Positions 34,872 through 44,128 of a stretch of 64,000 nucleotides of DNA are shown here, piece after piece (the first letter of the stretch is position 1; every line of letters begins with the position of its first letter). The position numbers were made by a program, and so were the translations under genes. Under the pieces are notes generated by a model. The model searched no databases. It was not told the origin of the DNA and worked only from the letters and a program-made list of their open reading frames with translations. The stretch covers positions 1 to 64,000 of the forward strand of contig JAISXG010000002.1 in assembly GCA_031270605.1 (NCBI GenBank). Direction: 5' to 3'. The DNA comes from Oscillospiraceae bacterium (GTDB lineage Bacteria > Bacillota > Clostridia > Oscillospirales > Acutalibacteraceae).

Positions 34872-36335
34872 ATGAAAAAAGTGCTTGCATTTGACTTCGG
34901 CGCATCCAGCGGGCGGGCGATTTTAGGCTCTTTTGACGGCGAAACCATCGATCTTGAAGAGGTGCACCGCTTTTCCAATGACCCGGTAACCGTCAACGGC
35001 ACGGTGTATTGGGATGTGCTGCGGCTGTTTCATGAAATCAAGCAGGGCATTTTAAAGGCCAGGCAATTAGGGGGATTTGACTCCATCGGCATAGACACCT
35101 GGGGCGTCGATTTCGCTCTCATTGACGCGCACGGCGATTTGCTTGAGAACCCTGTGCACTACCGTGACGCGCGCAACGCCGGCATGATTGCGGAGAGTGC
35201 AAAATACATATCAAAAGACGAGCTCTACCACATCACGGGCCTGCAGTTCATGGAATTCAACACCTGTTTCCAGCTGCTTTCCCTGTTGACCAAACGCCCC
35301 TATCTTATGGAGCGCGCGGACAAACTGCTGTTCATGCCCGACTTTTTCAACTACCTGCTCACGGGCGAAAAGAAAACCGAATATTCCATTGCCACCACAA
35401 GCCAGATGGTGGACATCCGCGCAGGTCGTTGGTCCGATACCGTTCTTGAAAAGCTCGGCATTCCAAAGAGCCTGTTGCCTGAAATTACGCCCTCGGGCGC
35501 GGTTGTCGGCGAGCTGAGCGACGCGCTGTGCGAAGAGCTTGCCGTGCCCAAGGTGAAGGTCATCGCCGTGTGCGAGCACGATACGCAGAGCGCCGTCACC
35601 GCCGTGCCCTCGCAGGAAAAAGACTTTATTTTTATCAGCAGCGGCACATGGTCGCTCTTTGGCACAGAGCCAGAAGCGCCGATTATCAACGAAACCTCGC
35701 AGGCGCTCAACATTACAAACGAGGGCGGCTTCGGCAACGCAACCGCCTTTCTGAAAAACATCTGCGGGCTGTGGCTCATTCAGGAAAGCCGCCGCCAGTG
35801 GTTGCGCGAGGGGCAGGAATATTCCTATGCGCAGCTTGAGGAGCTTGCCCTCAAAGAACAACCCTTTGCATACTTTATTGACCCCGATGCGCCCGACTTT
35901 GTGCCGATGGGTGACATGCCCGGCCGCGTGCGGGAATTCTGCAGAAAAACGGGGCAAACTGTGCCCGAAACCGTGGGCGAGGTCATCCGCTGCATTTATG
36001 AGAGCCTCGCCATGAAATACCGCTTTACGCTTGAGGGAGTGATGCGCTGCACCGGCAGGGACTACAACACCATTCATGTGGTGGGGGGCGGCACAAAGGA
36101 CGGCCTTTTGTGCCGTATGACGGCGGCAAGCTGCGGCCGCACCGTGATCGCGGGGCCGGTTGAGGCCACGGTGCTCGGCAACATCGCCGTGCAGCTGATT
36201 GCGTCCGGCGACATCCGCGATGTTGCGCAGGCGCGCGAGATCATTGCCGCGGGCGAACACCTGAAAACATACAGACCTGAAGAAAGCGGCCTTTGGGATG
36301 AGGCCTATGAACATTTTTTGAAAATCGTGCGATAA
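34872..36335 (+). CDS. rhaB: Rhamnulokinase (FGGY family)
   Basis: A 487-residue FGGY carbohydrate kinase starting MKKVLAFDFGASSGRAILGS, the RhaB phosphate-1 motif. SIGIDTWGVDFALID and YRDARNAGM match rhamnulokinase, and LLMPDF(F/Y)-type and TTSQMVDI motifs follow. FISSGTWSLFGTE is the second phosphate loop and VVGGGTKDGLLCRMTA the adenosine motif. RhaB phosphorylates L-rhamnulose to rhamnulose-1-phosphate, which RhaD splits; rhaA and rhaD are at 50718-52807. The ATG at 34872 follows GAGGTATC at proper distance. It follows fucU by 93 bp. Confidence 0.92.
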   Translation: MKKVLAFDFGASSGRAILGSFDGETIDLEEVHRFSNDPVTVNGTVYWDVLRLFHEIKQGILKARQLGGFDSIGIDTWGVDFALIDAHGDLLENPVHYRDARNAGMIAESAKYISKDELYHITGLQFMEFNTCFQLLSLLTKRPYLMERADKLLFMPDFFNYLLTGEKKTEYSIATTSQMVDIRAGRWSDTVLEKLGIPKSLLPEITPSGAVVGELSDALCEELAVPKVKVIAVCEHDTQSAVTAVPSQEKDFIFISSGTWSLFGTEPEAPIINETSQALNITNEGGFGNATAFLKNICGLWLIQESRRQWLREGQEYSYAQLEELALKEQPFAYFIDPDAPDFVPMGDMPGRVREFCRKTGQTVPETVGEVIRCIYESLAMKYRFTLEGVMRCTGRDYNTIHVVGGGTKDGLLCRMTAASCGRTVIAGPVEATVLGNIAVQLIASGDIRDVAQAREIIAAGEHLKTYRPEESGLWDEAYEHFLKIVR

Positions 36336-36400
36336 CAAAATCTTGCATTGGGCAACGGGAGGTGCGGAAACGCACACAAAGATAAGGATGGTTAAAAACA

Positions 36401-39013
36401 ATGGCATACACCCCGATGATGGAGCAATATTTTAAAATCAAAGAAAAGCATCCGGACGCGCTTCTGTTTTACCGTTTGGGCGACTTTTATGAGATGTTTT
36501 TTGAAGACGCGGTGATGGCCTCGCGGGAGCTTGAGCTTGTGCTCACAGGCCGCGACTGCGGGCAGGAGGAGCGCGCGCCCATGTGCGGCGTGCCCTATCA
36601 CAGCGCCGATAATTACATCGCAAAGCTGGTGTCAAAGGGCTATAAAGTCGCCATCTGCGAGCAAACTGAGGACCCTGCCCTTGCCAAAGGGCTTGTGAAC
36701 CGCGATGTGGTGCGCATTCTCACCCCCGGCACCGTCATTGAAAACAGCATGCTCGACGAGTCAAAAAACAACTATCTCGCCTGTGCGGTGCTGCAAAACG
36801 GCGCGGCGGGCCTGTGCTTTTGCGACGTATCCACCGGCGCGCTGCAAAGCGCTTATTTCACGGGCGCGACGGCGGCGGACAAGTCCGTGAATGAAATCGG
36901 GCACTTCTCGCCCTCCGAAATCATCCTCAATCCCGAAGCAGCACAAAATAAAATCATCCGCGATTTTCTTTATAAACAAACCAGCGTCACCGTTGAAACG
37001 CCCGGCGGGGATTTCTTCGACCACGACATTTGCGAGAACATCATAAAATCGCATTTTGCCCTTTCTTCTCTTGCAGACGCCGGCCTTGACGGCAAGCCTC
37101 TTGCCGTTTGCGCCGTCGGCGCGGTGCTGCAATATCTGCAGAAGACGCAAATGAACTCCCTTGACAACATCACGAAAATCGACCTCATCAACGAGGCGAA
37201 ATACATGAGCCTTGACATCACCGCCCGCCGCAACCTTGAATTGGTGGAATCCTCCCGCAGGAGAGAGAAAAAAGGCTCGCTGCTGTGGGTGCTTGACCAC
37301 ACAAAAACCGCCATGGGCAAGCGCATGCTGCGCACCTGGGTTGAAATGCCCCTTGTGAGCGTCGCGCACATCACCGCAAGGCAAAACGCCGTGGGCGAGC
37401 TGTTCGAACAGACAAACCTGCGGCACGACCTCGTCGAAACCCTGTCGGGTATCAACGACATGGAGCGCATTCTCACGCGCATTGTGTTCGGCTCGGCAAA
37501 CGCAAAAGAGCTGCGCTCTCTTTCGCAAACCATCGAGCGCATTCCCGCGCTCAAAGCGCTGCTGTCCTCCTGCCGTTCGCAGCTTTTGTGTGAAACCGCG
37601 GGCGGCATGGATTTGTGCGAGGACATCCGCGCACTGATTGAGACCGCAATCACAGAGGACCCGCCCCACACCGTGCGCGAGGGCGGCATGATCCGCACAG
37701 GCTTCAATGATGAGCTGGACGCGCTGCACGACATCGTGACCGGCGGCAAGGACTTCCTGCGCAAGATCGAAGAGCAGGAGCAGGAGAAAACCGGCATTAA
37801 AAAACTGAAGATCGGCTACAACCGCGTGTTCGGCTATTATATCGAGGTGCTCAACAGCTACCGCGAGCTGGTGCCGGAGCATTACATCCGCAAGCAGACG
37901 CTCTCAAACTGCGAACGGTACATAACACAGGAACTCAAAGAGCTGGAATCGAAGGTGCTGGGCGCGCAGGAGCGCATTGTCAAGCTGGAATACGAGCTGT
38001 TCTGCACCGTTCGCGACACAGTTGCAGACGCACAGTACCGCATCAAAAGGACCGCCGAAGCCGTCGCCGCGGCGGACACGCTCTGCTCGCTCGCCCACGC
38101 GGCCGTGGTGAACAACTACACCTGCCCCCATGTCAACAACTCTGATCTGCTGCACATTGCGGACGGGCGGCACCCGGTGGTTGAAAAATTCCTCGACGGA
38201 GCGCCCTTTGTGCCGAACGACGCGCATCTTGACTGTGAAAAAAACCGCACGGCCATCATCACAGGCCCGAATATGGCGGGCAAATCGACTTATATGCGGC
38301 AGGTGGCGCTGATTGCCGTCATGGCGCAAATCGGCAGCTTTGTGCCCGCACGCTCCGCCGAAATCGGCATTGTTGATAATATCTTCACACGCATCGGCGC
38401 GTCTGACGACTTGGCCGCCGGGCAGTCCACCTTTATGACGGAGATGGTGGAGGTTGCCTCCATCCTCGCAAACGCCACAAAAAAAAGCCTGATCATCCTT
38501 GACGAAATCGGCCGCGGCACCTCAACCTTTGACGGCATGAGCATCGCCCGCGCCGTGCTCGAATATGTTTCGGACCGCAAACGCCTCGGGGCAAAAACCC
38601 TGTTTGCCACGCATTATCACGAGCTGACGGTGCTGGAAGAGGAACTGGACGGCATCAAAAACTATAACATCGCCGTCAAAAAGCGCGGCGACGACATCAT
38701 TTTTCTGCGGCGCATCGTCAAAGGCGGCGCGGATGAAAGCTACGGCATTGAGGTCGCGGCGCTCGCGGGCGTACCCAAGCAGGTTGTAGCCCGCGCAAAA
38801 GGGATTTTAAAAACGCTTGAAGAAAAAGAACACGGGCCGAAAACCCAAAAAGCGGAACCAATACTCTTTGCCGAAGAAGCTGAGGTTCAGCTCTCTTTCG
38901 CCTCCGGGATCAATACAGAAATTTCAGAGGAGTTGCGCGCTCTGGACGTAAACACATTAACGCCCATTGAGGCGCTGCAATATCTATATGACCTGAAAAG
39001 CCGCATTCAATAA
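36401..39013 (+). CDS. mutS: DNA mismatch repair protein MutS
   Basis: An 870-residue MutS, which binds mismatches and recruits MutL. The N-terminal mismatch-reading motif DFYEMFFEDA contains the Phe-x-Glu-type site near residues 28-32. The lever and clamp regions follow, then the ATPase with Walker A TGPNMAGKSTYMRQV near 623. SSTFMTEMVE-type and DEIGRGTSTFDG signatures come next, with THYHEL. A helix-turn-helix-like tail ends the protein. It opens a cluster with an anchored protease, mutL and miaA. Confidence 0.98.
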   Translation: MAYTPMMEQYFKIKEKHPDALLFYRLGDFYEMFFEDAVMASRELELVLTGRDCGQEERAPMCGVPYHSADNYIAKLVSKGYKVAICEQTEDPALAKGLVNRDVVRILTPGTVIENSMLDESKNNYLACAVLQNGAAGLCFCDVSTGALQSAYFTGATAADKSVNEIGHFSPSEIILNPEAAQNKIIRDFLYKQTSVTVETPGGDFFDHDICENIIKSHFALSSLADAGLDGKPLAVCAVGAVLQYLQKTQMNSLDNITKIDLINEAKYMSLDITARRNLELVESSRRREKKGSLLWVLDHTKTAMGKRMLRTWVEMPLVSVAHITARQNAVGELFEQTNLRHDLVETLSGINDMERILTRIVFGSANAKELRSLSQTIERIPALKALLSSCRSQLLCETAGGMDLCEDIRALIETAITEDPPHTVREGGMIRTGFNDELDALHDIVTGGKDFLRKIEEQEQEKTGIKKLKIGYNRVFGYYIEVLNSYRELVPEHYIRKQTLSNCERYITQELKELESKVLGAQERIVKLEYELFCTVRDTVADAQYRIKRTAEAVAAADTLCSLAHAAVVNNYTCPHVNNSDLLHIADGRHPVVEKFLDGAPFVPNDAHLDCEKNRTAIITGPNMAGKSTYMRQVALIAVMAQIGSFVPARSAEIGIVDNIFTRIGASDDLAAGQSTFMTEMVEVASILANATKKSLIILDEIGRGTSTFDGMSIARAVLEYVSDRKRLGAKTLFATHYHELTVLEEELDGIKNYNIAVKKRGDDIIFLRRIVKGGADESYGIEVAALAGVPKQVVARAKGILKTLEEKEHGPKTQKAEPILFAEEAEVQLSFASGINTEISEELRALDVNTLTPIEALQYLYDLKSRIQ

Positions 39014-39049
39014 GTTTTTTTGAGACCTGGCGAAGAAAGGATGATTTCC

Positions 39050-39973
39050 TTGACTTTTCGGCATAAATTTAAACACAAACCGTCAAAATGGAGCGTTCTG
39101 CTGTTTTGCGCAGCCTTCTTTTTCATGTGCACCTCCCTTGTTTTAGGCCATCAACTGGTGCGCGTTTATAGGGTGAACCTCTTTTCTAAGAACCTTTCAC
39201 TGGAGACGAATCTCTTTCTGCGCAGTAAAGCAGACCTTCTGCCTGAAGAAAGCCTTTATAAAAAACAATTCTCTTTTTATAGCGCATCCCCTGTCTATAC
39301 ATTAGATGAAGCTCCGAAATTAGAGATTCCCCCCGTCAACATTGATGTACCGCATATCAGCCAGAAGGCTGCGGGGCTGCCCAACGGCTGCGAAGCGGTC
39401 AGCGCAGCGATGCTGCTGAACGCGGCCGGATATGACATCAGCGCGAAAAACTTTGTGGACAACTATTTGCCGATGGAACCGGTTAAGAACCGTTGGGGCT
39501 TTCGCTACGGCCCCAATCCGGCAAAGGCCTATGCGGGCGACCCCCGCAGCGAAAAGGGCGGCTGGGGCTGCTTTGTGAGCGTTATTGAAACAGCCCTCAA
39601 GGGCGCTGTTTCAGGCGGGAGTACTGTTACAAATTTTTCAGGCTTGACGCTTGACGACATCACGCAGAAGGCTCTGAATTTCGGGATTCCCGTGGCTATC
39701 TGGATCACGCAGGATTATACCGAAGTAAAAAGGGTCTATCAATGGCAATCCTTTGACAAACAGGAAACCTATCTCTACCCTGTCGGCCAGCACTGTGTTG
39801 TACTCAAAGGCTACGACAATACGTTTTATTATATAGACGACCCCCTCAAAGACGGGGAAGTAAAGGTCAAAAAGGAAACTCTTGAAAAAAGTTTTCGTTC
39901 TATGGGATATCAGGCAATCGGGCTGCAAAAAGCGGACGCTGCTTTTGAAAAAACCCTGCCGAAAATCCCGTAA
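39050..39973 (+). CDS. Membrane-anchored C39-like cysteine protease domain protein
   Basis: A 307-residue protein with one N-terminal membrane helix (about residues 14-35) and an extracellular papain-fold domain of the Peptidase_C39_2 type. The Cys is at 114 in PNGCEAVSAAMLL, the His at 248 in GQHCVVLKGYD, and the Asp in YYIDDP near 263. Such proteins resemble the C39 bacteriocin-leader peptidases but are free-standing, and the substrate is unknown. TTG at 39050 is chosen because AAAGGA lies 8 nt upstream; the earlier ATG at 39041 abuts it. It sits inside a mutS-mutL operon with no functional link obvious. The Cys/His pair is intact, so it is probably active. Confidence 0.84.
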   Translation: MTFRHKFKHKPSKWSVLLFCAAFFFMCTSLVLGHQLVRVYRVNLFSKNLSLETNLFLRSKADLLPEESLYKKQFSFYSASPVYTLDEAPKLEIPPVNIDVPHISQKAAGLPNGCEAVSAAMLLNAAGYDISAKNFVDNYLPMEPVKNRWGFRYGPNPAKAYAGDPRSEKGGWGCFVSVIETALKGAVSGGSTVTNFSGLTLDDITQKALNFGIPVAIWITQDYTEVKRVYQWQSFDKQETYLYPVGQHCVVLKGYDNTFYYIDDPLKDGEVKVKKETLEKSFRSMGYQAIGLQKADAAFEKTLPKIP

Positions 39974-39985
39974 CGGAGGTATACA

Positions 39986-41941
39986 ATGGCAAAAATCAAC
40001 GTACTGCCCAAAAACATCGCCGAGCTGATCGCCGCGGGCGAAGTCTGCGAGCGCCCGGCGAGCGTCGTCAAGGAGCTTTTAGAAAATTCCATTGACGCCC
40101 TTGCTGACAAAATTACGATAGAAATCCGTTCCGGCGGCATCAAATATATCCGCATTACAGACAACGGCGGCGGCATCGCCCGTGAAGACGTGCCCACCGC
40201 TTTTCTGAGCCACGCAACGAGCAAAATCAGAACGGGCGAGGACCTTGACGCAATCCTCACCCTCGGCTTTCGCGGCGAGGCGCTCGCATCGGTGTGCGCC
40301 GTTTCCAAAACCGAAATGCTCACAAAAACACAAAATGAGGAGTTCGGCACACGCTATGTCATTGAGGGTGGCGAAGAAAAATTGTTTGACGACGCGGGCT
40401 GCCCCCCCGGCACGACAATTATCGTGCGGGATTTGTTTTATAATACTCCTGCGCGCATGAAATTTCTCAAAAAAGACATGACCGAGGGCAACTATGTGTC
40501 AGACGTGGTTTCAAAAGCCGCTCTCTCGCACCCCGGGGTTTCGTTCCGTTTAATTAAAGACGACAAAGAAACCCTGTTCACTCCCGGCAGCGGCGACCTC
40601 AAAGAGGCGATCGCCGCGGTGCACGGCAGGCAGTTCGCCGCGGCGCTGATTCCCTGTGACTATGAGCTGGGCGGCGTTGCGGTCAGCGGCTTTGTTTCAA
40701 AACCGCTCTATGCCCGTCCCAACCGCAACATGCAGCATTTTTTCGCCAACATGCGTTATGTCAGGATTCCGTTCGCGTCCGCCGCTCTTGACCAGGCCTA
40801 TAAAAACTCCATCATGGTGGGCAAGTTTCCCTCCGCGGTGCTTTTTATCGCCGTTCCGCCGGGCACCCTTGACGTGAACGTGCACCCGGCAAAAACAGAG
40901 GTGCGGTTCGCGGACGAAAAACGGGTGTTCGACGCGGTGTTTTACGCCGTGAAAAACGCCTTGGGCAGGGGTGACACCCGCCCCGAACTTCACTTTTCAG
41001 AGAAAAAGCAGACGGAAGCATATATGAGGTTTTTAGAGCGGCACAAAGAGCGCGAACAGGCAAAAAGCGTGGAACAAATACGCCTGGACCTCCCGCCCGC
41101 CGTGCCGCCAAAGTCACAGCCGCCGCTATCTGCCGCAACCCCCGCCCCGACCGTGACTTCGGACGAGCCCCCCGCATTGCGGGACGATTCCTCCGCTTAC
41201 ATATCCGCATCGGCGCATCCTTCATCGCCCATTCCTTCAACAAAACAAAGCGCGCCAACAGAACCAGTTACACCGCGCTTTATTGAGCAATATGAAAAAC
41301 CAGCCCCCCTTACCTTTGAAAAAGAAGAGATTGAGCCGCCAAAACAAAAGGCGGCGCAAGAAAACCTTGTTGAAGATTTCCGCATCATCGGCGAAGCGTT
41401 TCAGACCTATGTGCTTGTGGAGCAAAGCGGCAAGCTCCTGCTCATAGACAAGCATGCCGCGCATGAGCGCATGCTCTTTGACGCGTTGCGCGCAAAAAAA
41501 TCCGCGCCGCATAGGCAGGCCCTGCTTGCGCCTGTTTCTGTCACCCTGAGCAAAAAAGAATATGCCGCCATCCTTGAAAACCTCCCGCTTTTGGCAGAGG
41601 CGGGCTACGCTGTCGAGGATTTCGGCGAAGGCACGGTGATGGTGCGCGAAGCGCCGGTTGCGCTGCCCTATCATGAAATCACGTTCATTATTGAAGAGCT
41701 TGCGGGCCACCTTTGCGAACATGTGAAAGAGCTGATGCCCGAAAAGCTTGACTGGCTTTATCACAACACCGCCTGCCGCGCCGCAGTCAAGGCAGGCTCA
41801 AACGCGAGCGCCTATGAGCTGCGCGGCTTTGTGCAAACCATACTCTCCGACCCGACCCTGCGCTACTGCCCCCACGGCAGACCCGTGCTCATTGAAATGA
41901 GCCGGTATGAGCTTGAAAAACAGTTCGGCAGGATTCAATAA
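39986..41941 (+). CDS. mutL: DNA mismatch repair protein MutL
   Basis: A 651-residue MutL. The GHKL ATPase N-terminus shows IAAGEVCERPASVVKELLENS, DNGGGI, ATSKI and GFRGEAL. A proline-rich linker spans about 365-460. In the C-terminal domain DKHAAHERMLFD matches the DQHAxxERxxYE endonuclease motif (with the first position D-K-H rather than D-Q-H), and CPHGRPVLIEM the second zinc-site motif. This indicates a nicking-type MutL, as expected for bacteria lacking MutH. GGAGGT precedes the ATG. Confidence 0.97.
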   Translation: MAKINVLPKNIAELIAAGEVCERPASVVKELLENSIDALADKITIEIRSGGIKYIRITDNGGGIAREDVPTAFLSHATSKIRTGEDLDAILTLGFRGEALASVCAVSKTEMLTKTQNEEFGTRYVIEGGEEKLFDDAGCPPGTTIIVRDLFYNTPARMKFLKKDMTEGNYVSDVVSKAALSHPGVSFRLIKDDKETLFTPGSGDLKEAIAAVHGRQFAAALIPCDYELGGVAVSGFVSKPLYARPNRNMQHFFANMRYVRIPFASAALDQAYKNSIMVGKFPSAVLFIAVPPGTLDVNVHPAKTEVRFADEKRVFDAVFYAVKNALGRGDTRPELHFSEKKQTEAYMRFLERHKEREQAKSVEQIRLDLPPAVPPKSQPPLSAATPAPTVTSDEPPALRDDSSAYISASAHPSSPIPSTKQSAPTEPVTPRFIEQYEKPAPLTFEKEEIEPPKQKAAQENLVEDFRIIGEAFQTYVLVEQSGKLLLIDKHAAHERMLFDALRAKKSAPHRQALLAPVSVTLSKKEYAAILENLPLLAEAGYAVEDFGEGTVMVREAPVALPYHEITFIIEELAGHLCEHVKELMPEKLDWLYHNTACRAAVKAGSNASAYELRGFVQTILSDPTLRYCPHGRPVLIEMSRYELEKQFGRIQ

Positions 41942-41958
41942 ATGACAGGAACATCATC

Positions 41959-42918
41959 ATGCAACAACATGACCAAAACAAAATCCCCGTAATCGCCATC
42001 ATCGGCCCCACAGCTTCGGGCAAAACGGAGCTGGCGGCCGAAATCGCGCTGCGCCGCGGCGGCGAGATTGTTTCGGCGGACTCCATGCAGGTATACCAGG
42101 GCATGGACATCGCCTCGGCAAAGCCGGGCGACGCAGAAAAGCGCGGTATCCCCCACCATATGATGGATTTTCTGCCCCTCGGGCAGCCGTTCAACGTGGT
42201 GCAGTACGTTGAAACGGCCCGGCAGTGCATCTTTGACATTCACAGCCGCGGCAAACTCCCCATTGTTGCCGGCGGCACCGGGCTTTATGTGGACTCGCTG
42301 CTGCAAAACATCGATTTCGGCGAGGAGCCGGACACCGCCGCACTGCAACAAAGATTGCGGGAGCGCATGGAAACGGAAGGCCCCGAAGCCCTGCACCGGG
42401 AGCTGACGCAAATTGACCCCGAAACCGCGCGGGAACTGCACCCCAACAACAAGGGCCGTGTGCTGCGCGCGCTGACGGTGTTTTATTCCACGGGCATGAC
42501 CATGAGCGGGCGCAGAAAAGAATCGAGAAAAAATGAAAGCCCGTTTCACCCCGTTTATATCGGCATCACGTTCCGCGAACGGCAAACGCTTTATGACAGA
42601 ATCGACCTGCGCGTGGAGCATATGCTCGCGTCAGGGCTGCCCGAAGAAGTGCGCGAAACCATGGCGCTTCACGGCAAAACCTCCGTGCAGGCCATCGGCC
42701 ACAAGGAGCTGCTTCCCTTCATCAACGGCGAACTCTCTTTTGAAGAGGCCGTGGAGTCCTTAAAACGCGAAACCCGCCGCTATGCAAAACGCCAGCTCAC
42801 CTGGTTTCGCAAAAACCCTTGCGTGCGCTGGTTTTATAAAGACGATTATGACACAGCCGCAGAATTTTTCGCCGCTGTCGACGCATTCATAGAAAAGGAG
42901 AGATGCACCGATGCTTAA
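41959..42918 (+). CDS. miaA: tRNA dimethylallyltransferase MiaA
   Basis: MiaA transfers a dimethylallyl group to N6 of A37 in tRNAs reading UNN codons. The 319-residue enzyme has the P-loop GPTASGKT near residues 15-22, the SADSMQVYQGMDIASAKP motif and HHMMDFLP. VAGGTGLYVDSLL, RRYAKRQLTWFRK and the helical insertion between them follow. It lies directly behind mutL, as in many bacteria, and its end overlaps the adaptor gene by 8 bp. Confidence 0.97.
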   Translation: MQQHDQNKIPVIAIIGPTASGKTELAAEIALRRGGEIVSADSMQVYQGMDIASAKPGDAEKRGIPHHMMDFLPLGQPFNVVQYVETARQCIFDIHSRGKLPIVAGGTGLYVDSLLQNIDFGEEPDTAALQQRLRERMETEGPEALHRELTQIDPETARELHPNNKGRVLRALTVFYSTGMTMSGRRKESRKNESPFHPVYIGITFRERQTLYDRIDLRVEHMLASGLPEEVRETMALHGKTSVQAIGHKELLPFINGELSFEEAVESLKRETRRYAKRQLTWFRKNPCVRWFYKDDYDTAAEFFAAVDAFIEKERCTDA

Positions 42919-44128
42919 AAAAAATAAACCGCTCATCAAAGTGATTTCGGCACTGGTTTTGTTCGCGCTGGTGCTTTCCTTCGGTATTTATCAGGTGTCG
43001 CGCTTTAACAGCGACCCGGTCAAAACACAGACGGTGCTGCTGCAATCCGTTTATAATACCATCAGCAGCCACGTTTTTGTGGTGCGCGACGAGTCCTATA
43101 TCACGAGCAACGCGGGCGGCGTATATGTGCCGCTCGTAAAAAACGGCGAGCGCGTCGCGGGCGGCGACACAGTTTCCGTGATGATGCAGAACGAAGCTTC
43201 CGCCGGGTTGTTCTCGAAGAAAAAGCAGCTTGAAACAGACATCGCCTATTACAAAAACCTTTCGAGGATCTCCGTGGCGCAGACCACCGATATCGCCCGC
43301 ATCGACAAAGAAATCATCGGCAGCGTGGCCGACTATGTCAGCGCCATCGGCTCGGGCAACCTTTCCGGGCTGAAAGAGATGAGCGACAGCGTGCGCGACA
43401 ACATCACCCACCGCCAGATCGTCACGGGCACGCGTTTTGACTTTTCCGCGCTGATCGCTTCGCTTGAGAGCGAATATCAAACGATTCTCGACGCGGGCAA
43501 ACAGGGCGCAAGCGTCATCGCCGACAAAGCCGGGTATTTCATCGCAGAGGTCGACGGCTATGAGAACGCCGTGCCATATAATAACGTGCCGAACCTGACA
43601 AATGAAGAAATCAGCGCGGCGCTGCAGGCCTCCCCCGCCGAAACGCCGCTGAATGTAAAAGGCAAGCTCGTGGGCGAATTTGACTGGTATCTGATTTGCG
43701 TGCTCGACACAAAAGACACAGAAAATCTCGCCGTGGGCAGAAGCGTTGGCATTCATTTTAACGCCTCCGCCGCAGGCGACGTCAAAGCCACGGTTTTCAA
43801 AATCAACGAAACAAAAAACGGTAAAACGTCTGTAATCTTCAAAGCGGACACCATGAGCGAAAGCCTCGCGACCCTCCGAAAAGAAGCGGTGCAGATTCGC
43901 ACAGAGGAGTACACGGGTTACCGGGTGGACAGCCGCGCCATCCGCATGCAAAACGGCGAAAAGGGCGTGTTCATCCGCCGCGGCAACTTAATATCATTCC
44001 GAAAAATTGAAGTGCTTTACGAAGAAGAGTCATTCTACATTGTCGACAAAGACAAAAGCGGGCTGAAACTCTATGATGAAGCCATTGTGGAAGGAGCGGA
44101 CCTGTATGACGGAAAAGTGCTCACCTGA
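42911..44128 (+). CDS. HlyD-like membrane fusion/adaptor protein near the division cluster
   Basis: A 405-residue protein with one N-terminal membrane helix (about residues 9-27). A lipoyl-like beta region (VFVVRDESYITSNAGGVYVPLVKNGERVAGGD), a helical hairpin and returning beta domains follow, an arrangement typical of HlyD-family adaptors. In Clostridia a gene of this kind regularly precedes yggS-sepF, so it may act at the cell envelope during division rather than in export; no ABC partner is adjacent. AGGAGAG precedes the ATG. It overlaps miaA by 8 bp and yggS by 23 bp. Confidence 0.8.
   Translation: MLKKNKPLIKVISALVLFALVLSFGIYQVSRFNSDPVKTQTVLLQSVYNTISSHVFVVRDESYITSNAGGVYVPLVKNGERVAGGDTVSVMMQNEASAGLFSKKKQLETDIAYYKNLSRISVAQTTDIARIDKEIIGSVADYVSAIGSGNLSGLKEMSDSVRDNITHRQIVTGTRFDFSALIASLESEYQTILDAGKQGASVIADKAGYFIAEVDGYENAVPYNNVPNLTNEEISAALQASPAETPLNVKGKLVGEFDWYLICVLDTKDTENLAVGRSVGIHFNASAAGDVKATVFKINETKNGKTSVIFKADTMSESLATLRKEAVQIRTEEYTGYRVDSRAIRMQNGEKGVFIRRGNLISFRKIEVLYEEESFYIVDKDKSGLKLYDEAIVEGADLYDGKVLT

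Noticed and set aside
35211-36407. 398-codon open frame antisense to rhaB
   Set aside because: Composition is His/Ala/Val-rich as expected for the reverse of a GC-biased gene; no start signal and no family character.
36761-37882. 373-codon open frame antisense to mutS
   Set aside because: Lies wholly inside mutS, without ribosome site; a shadow frame.
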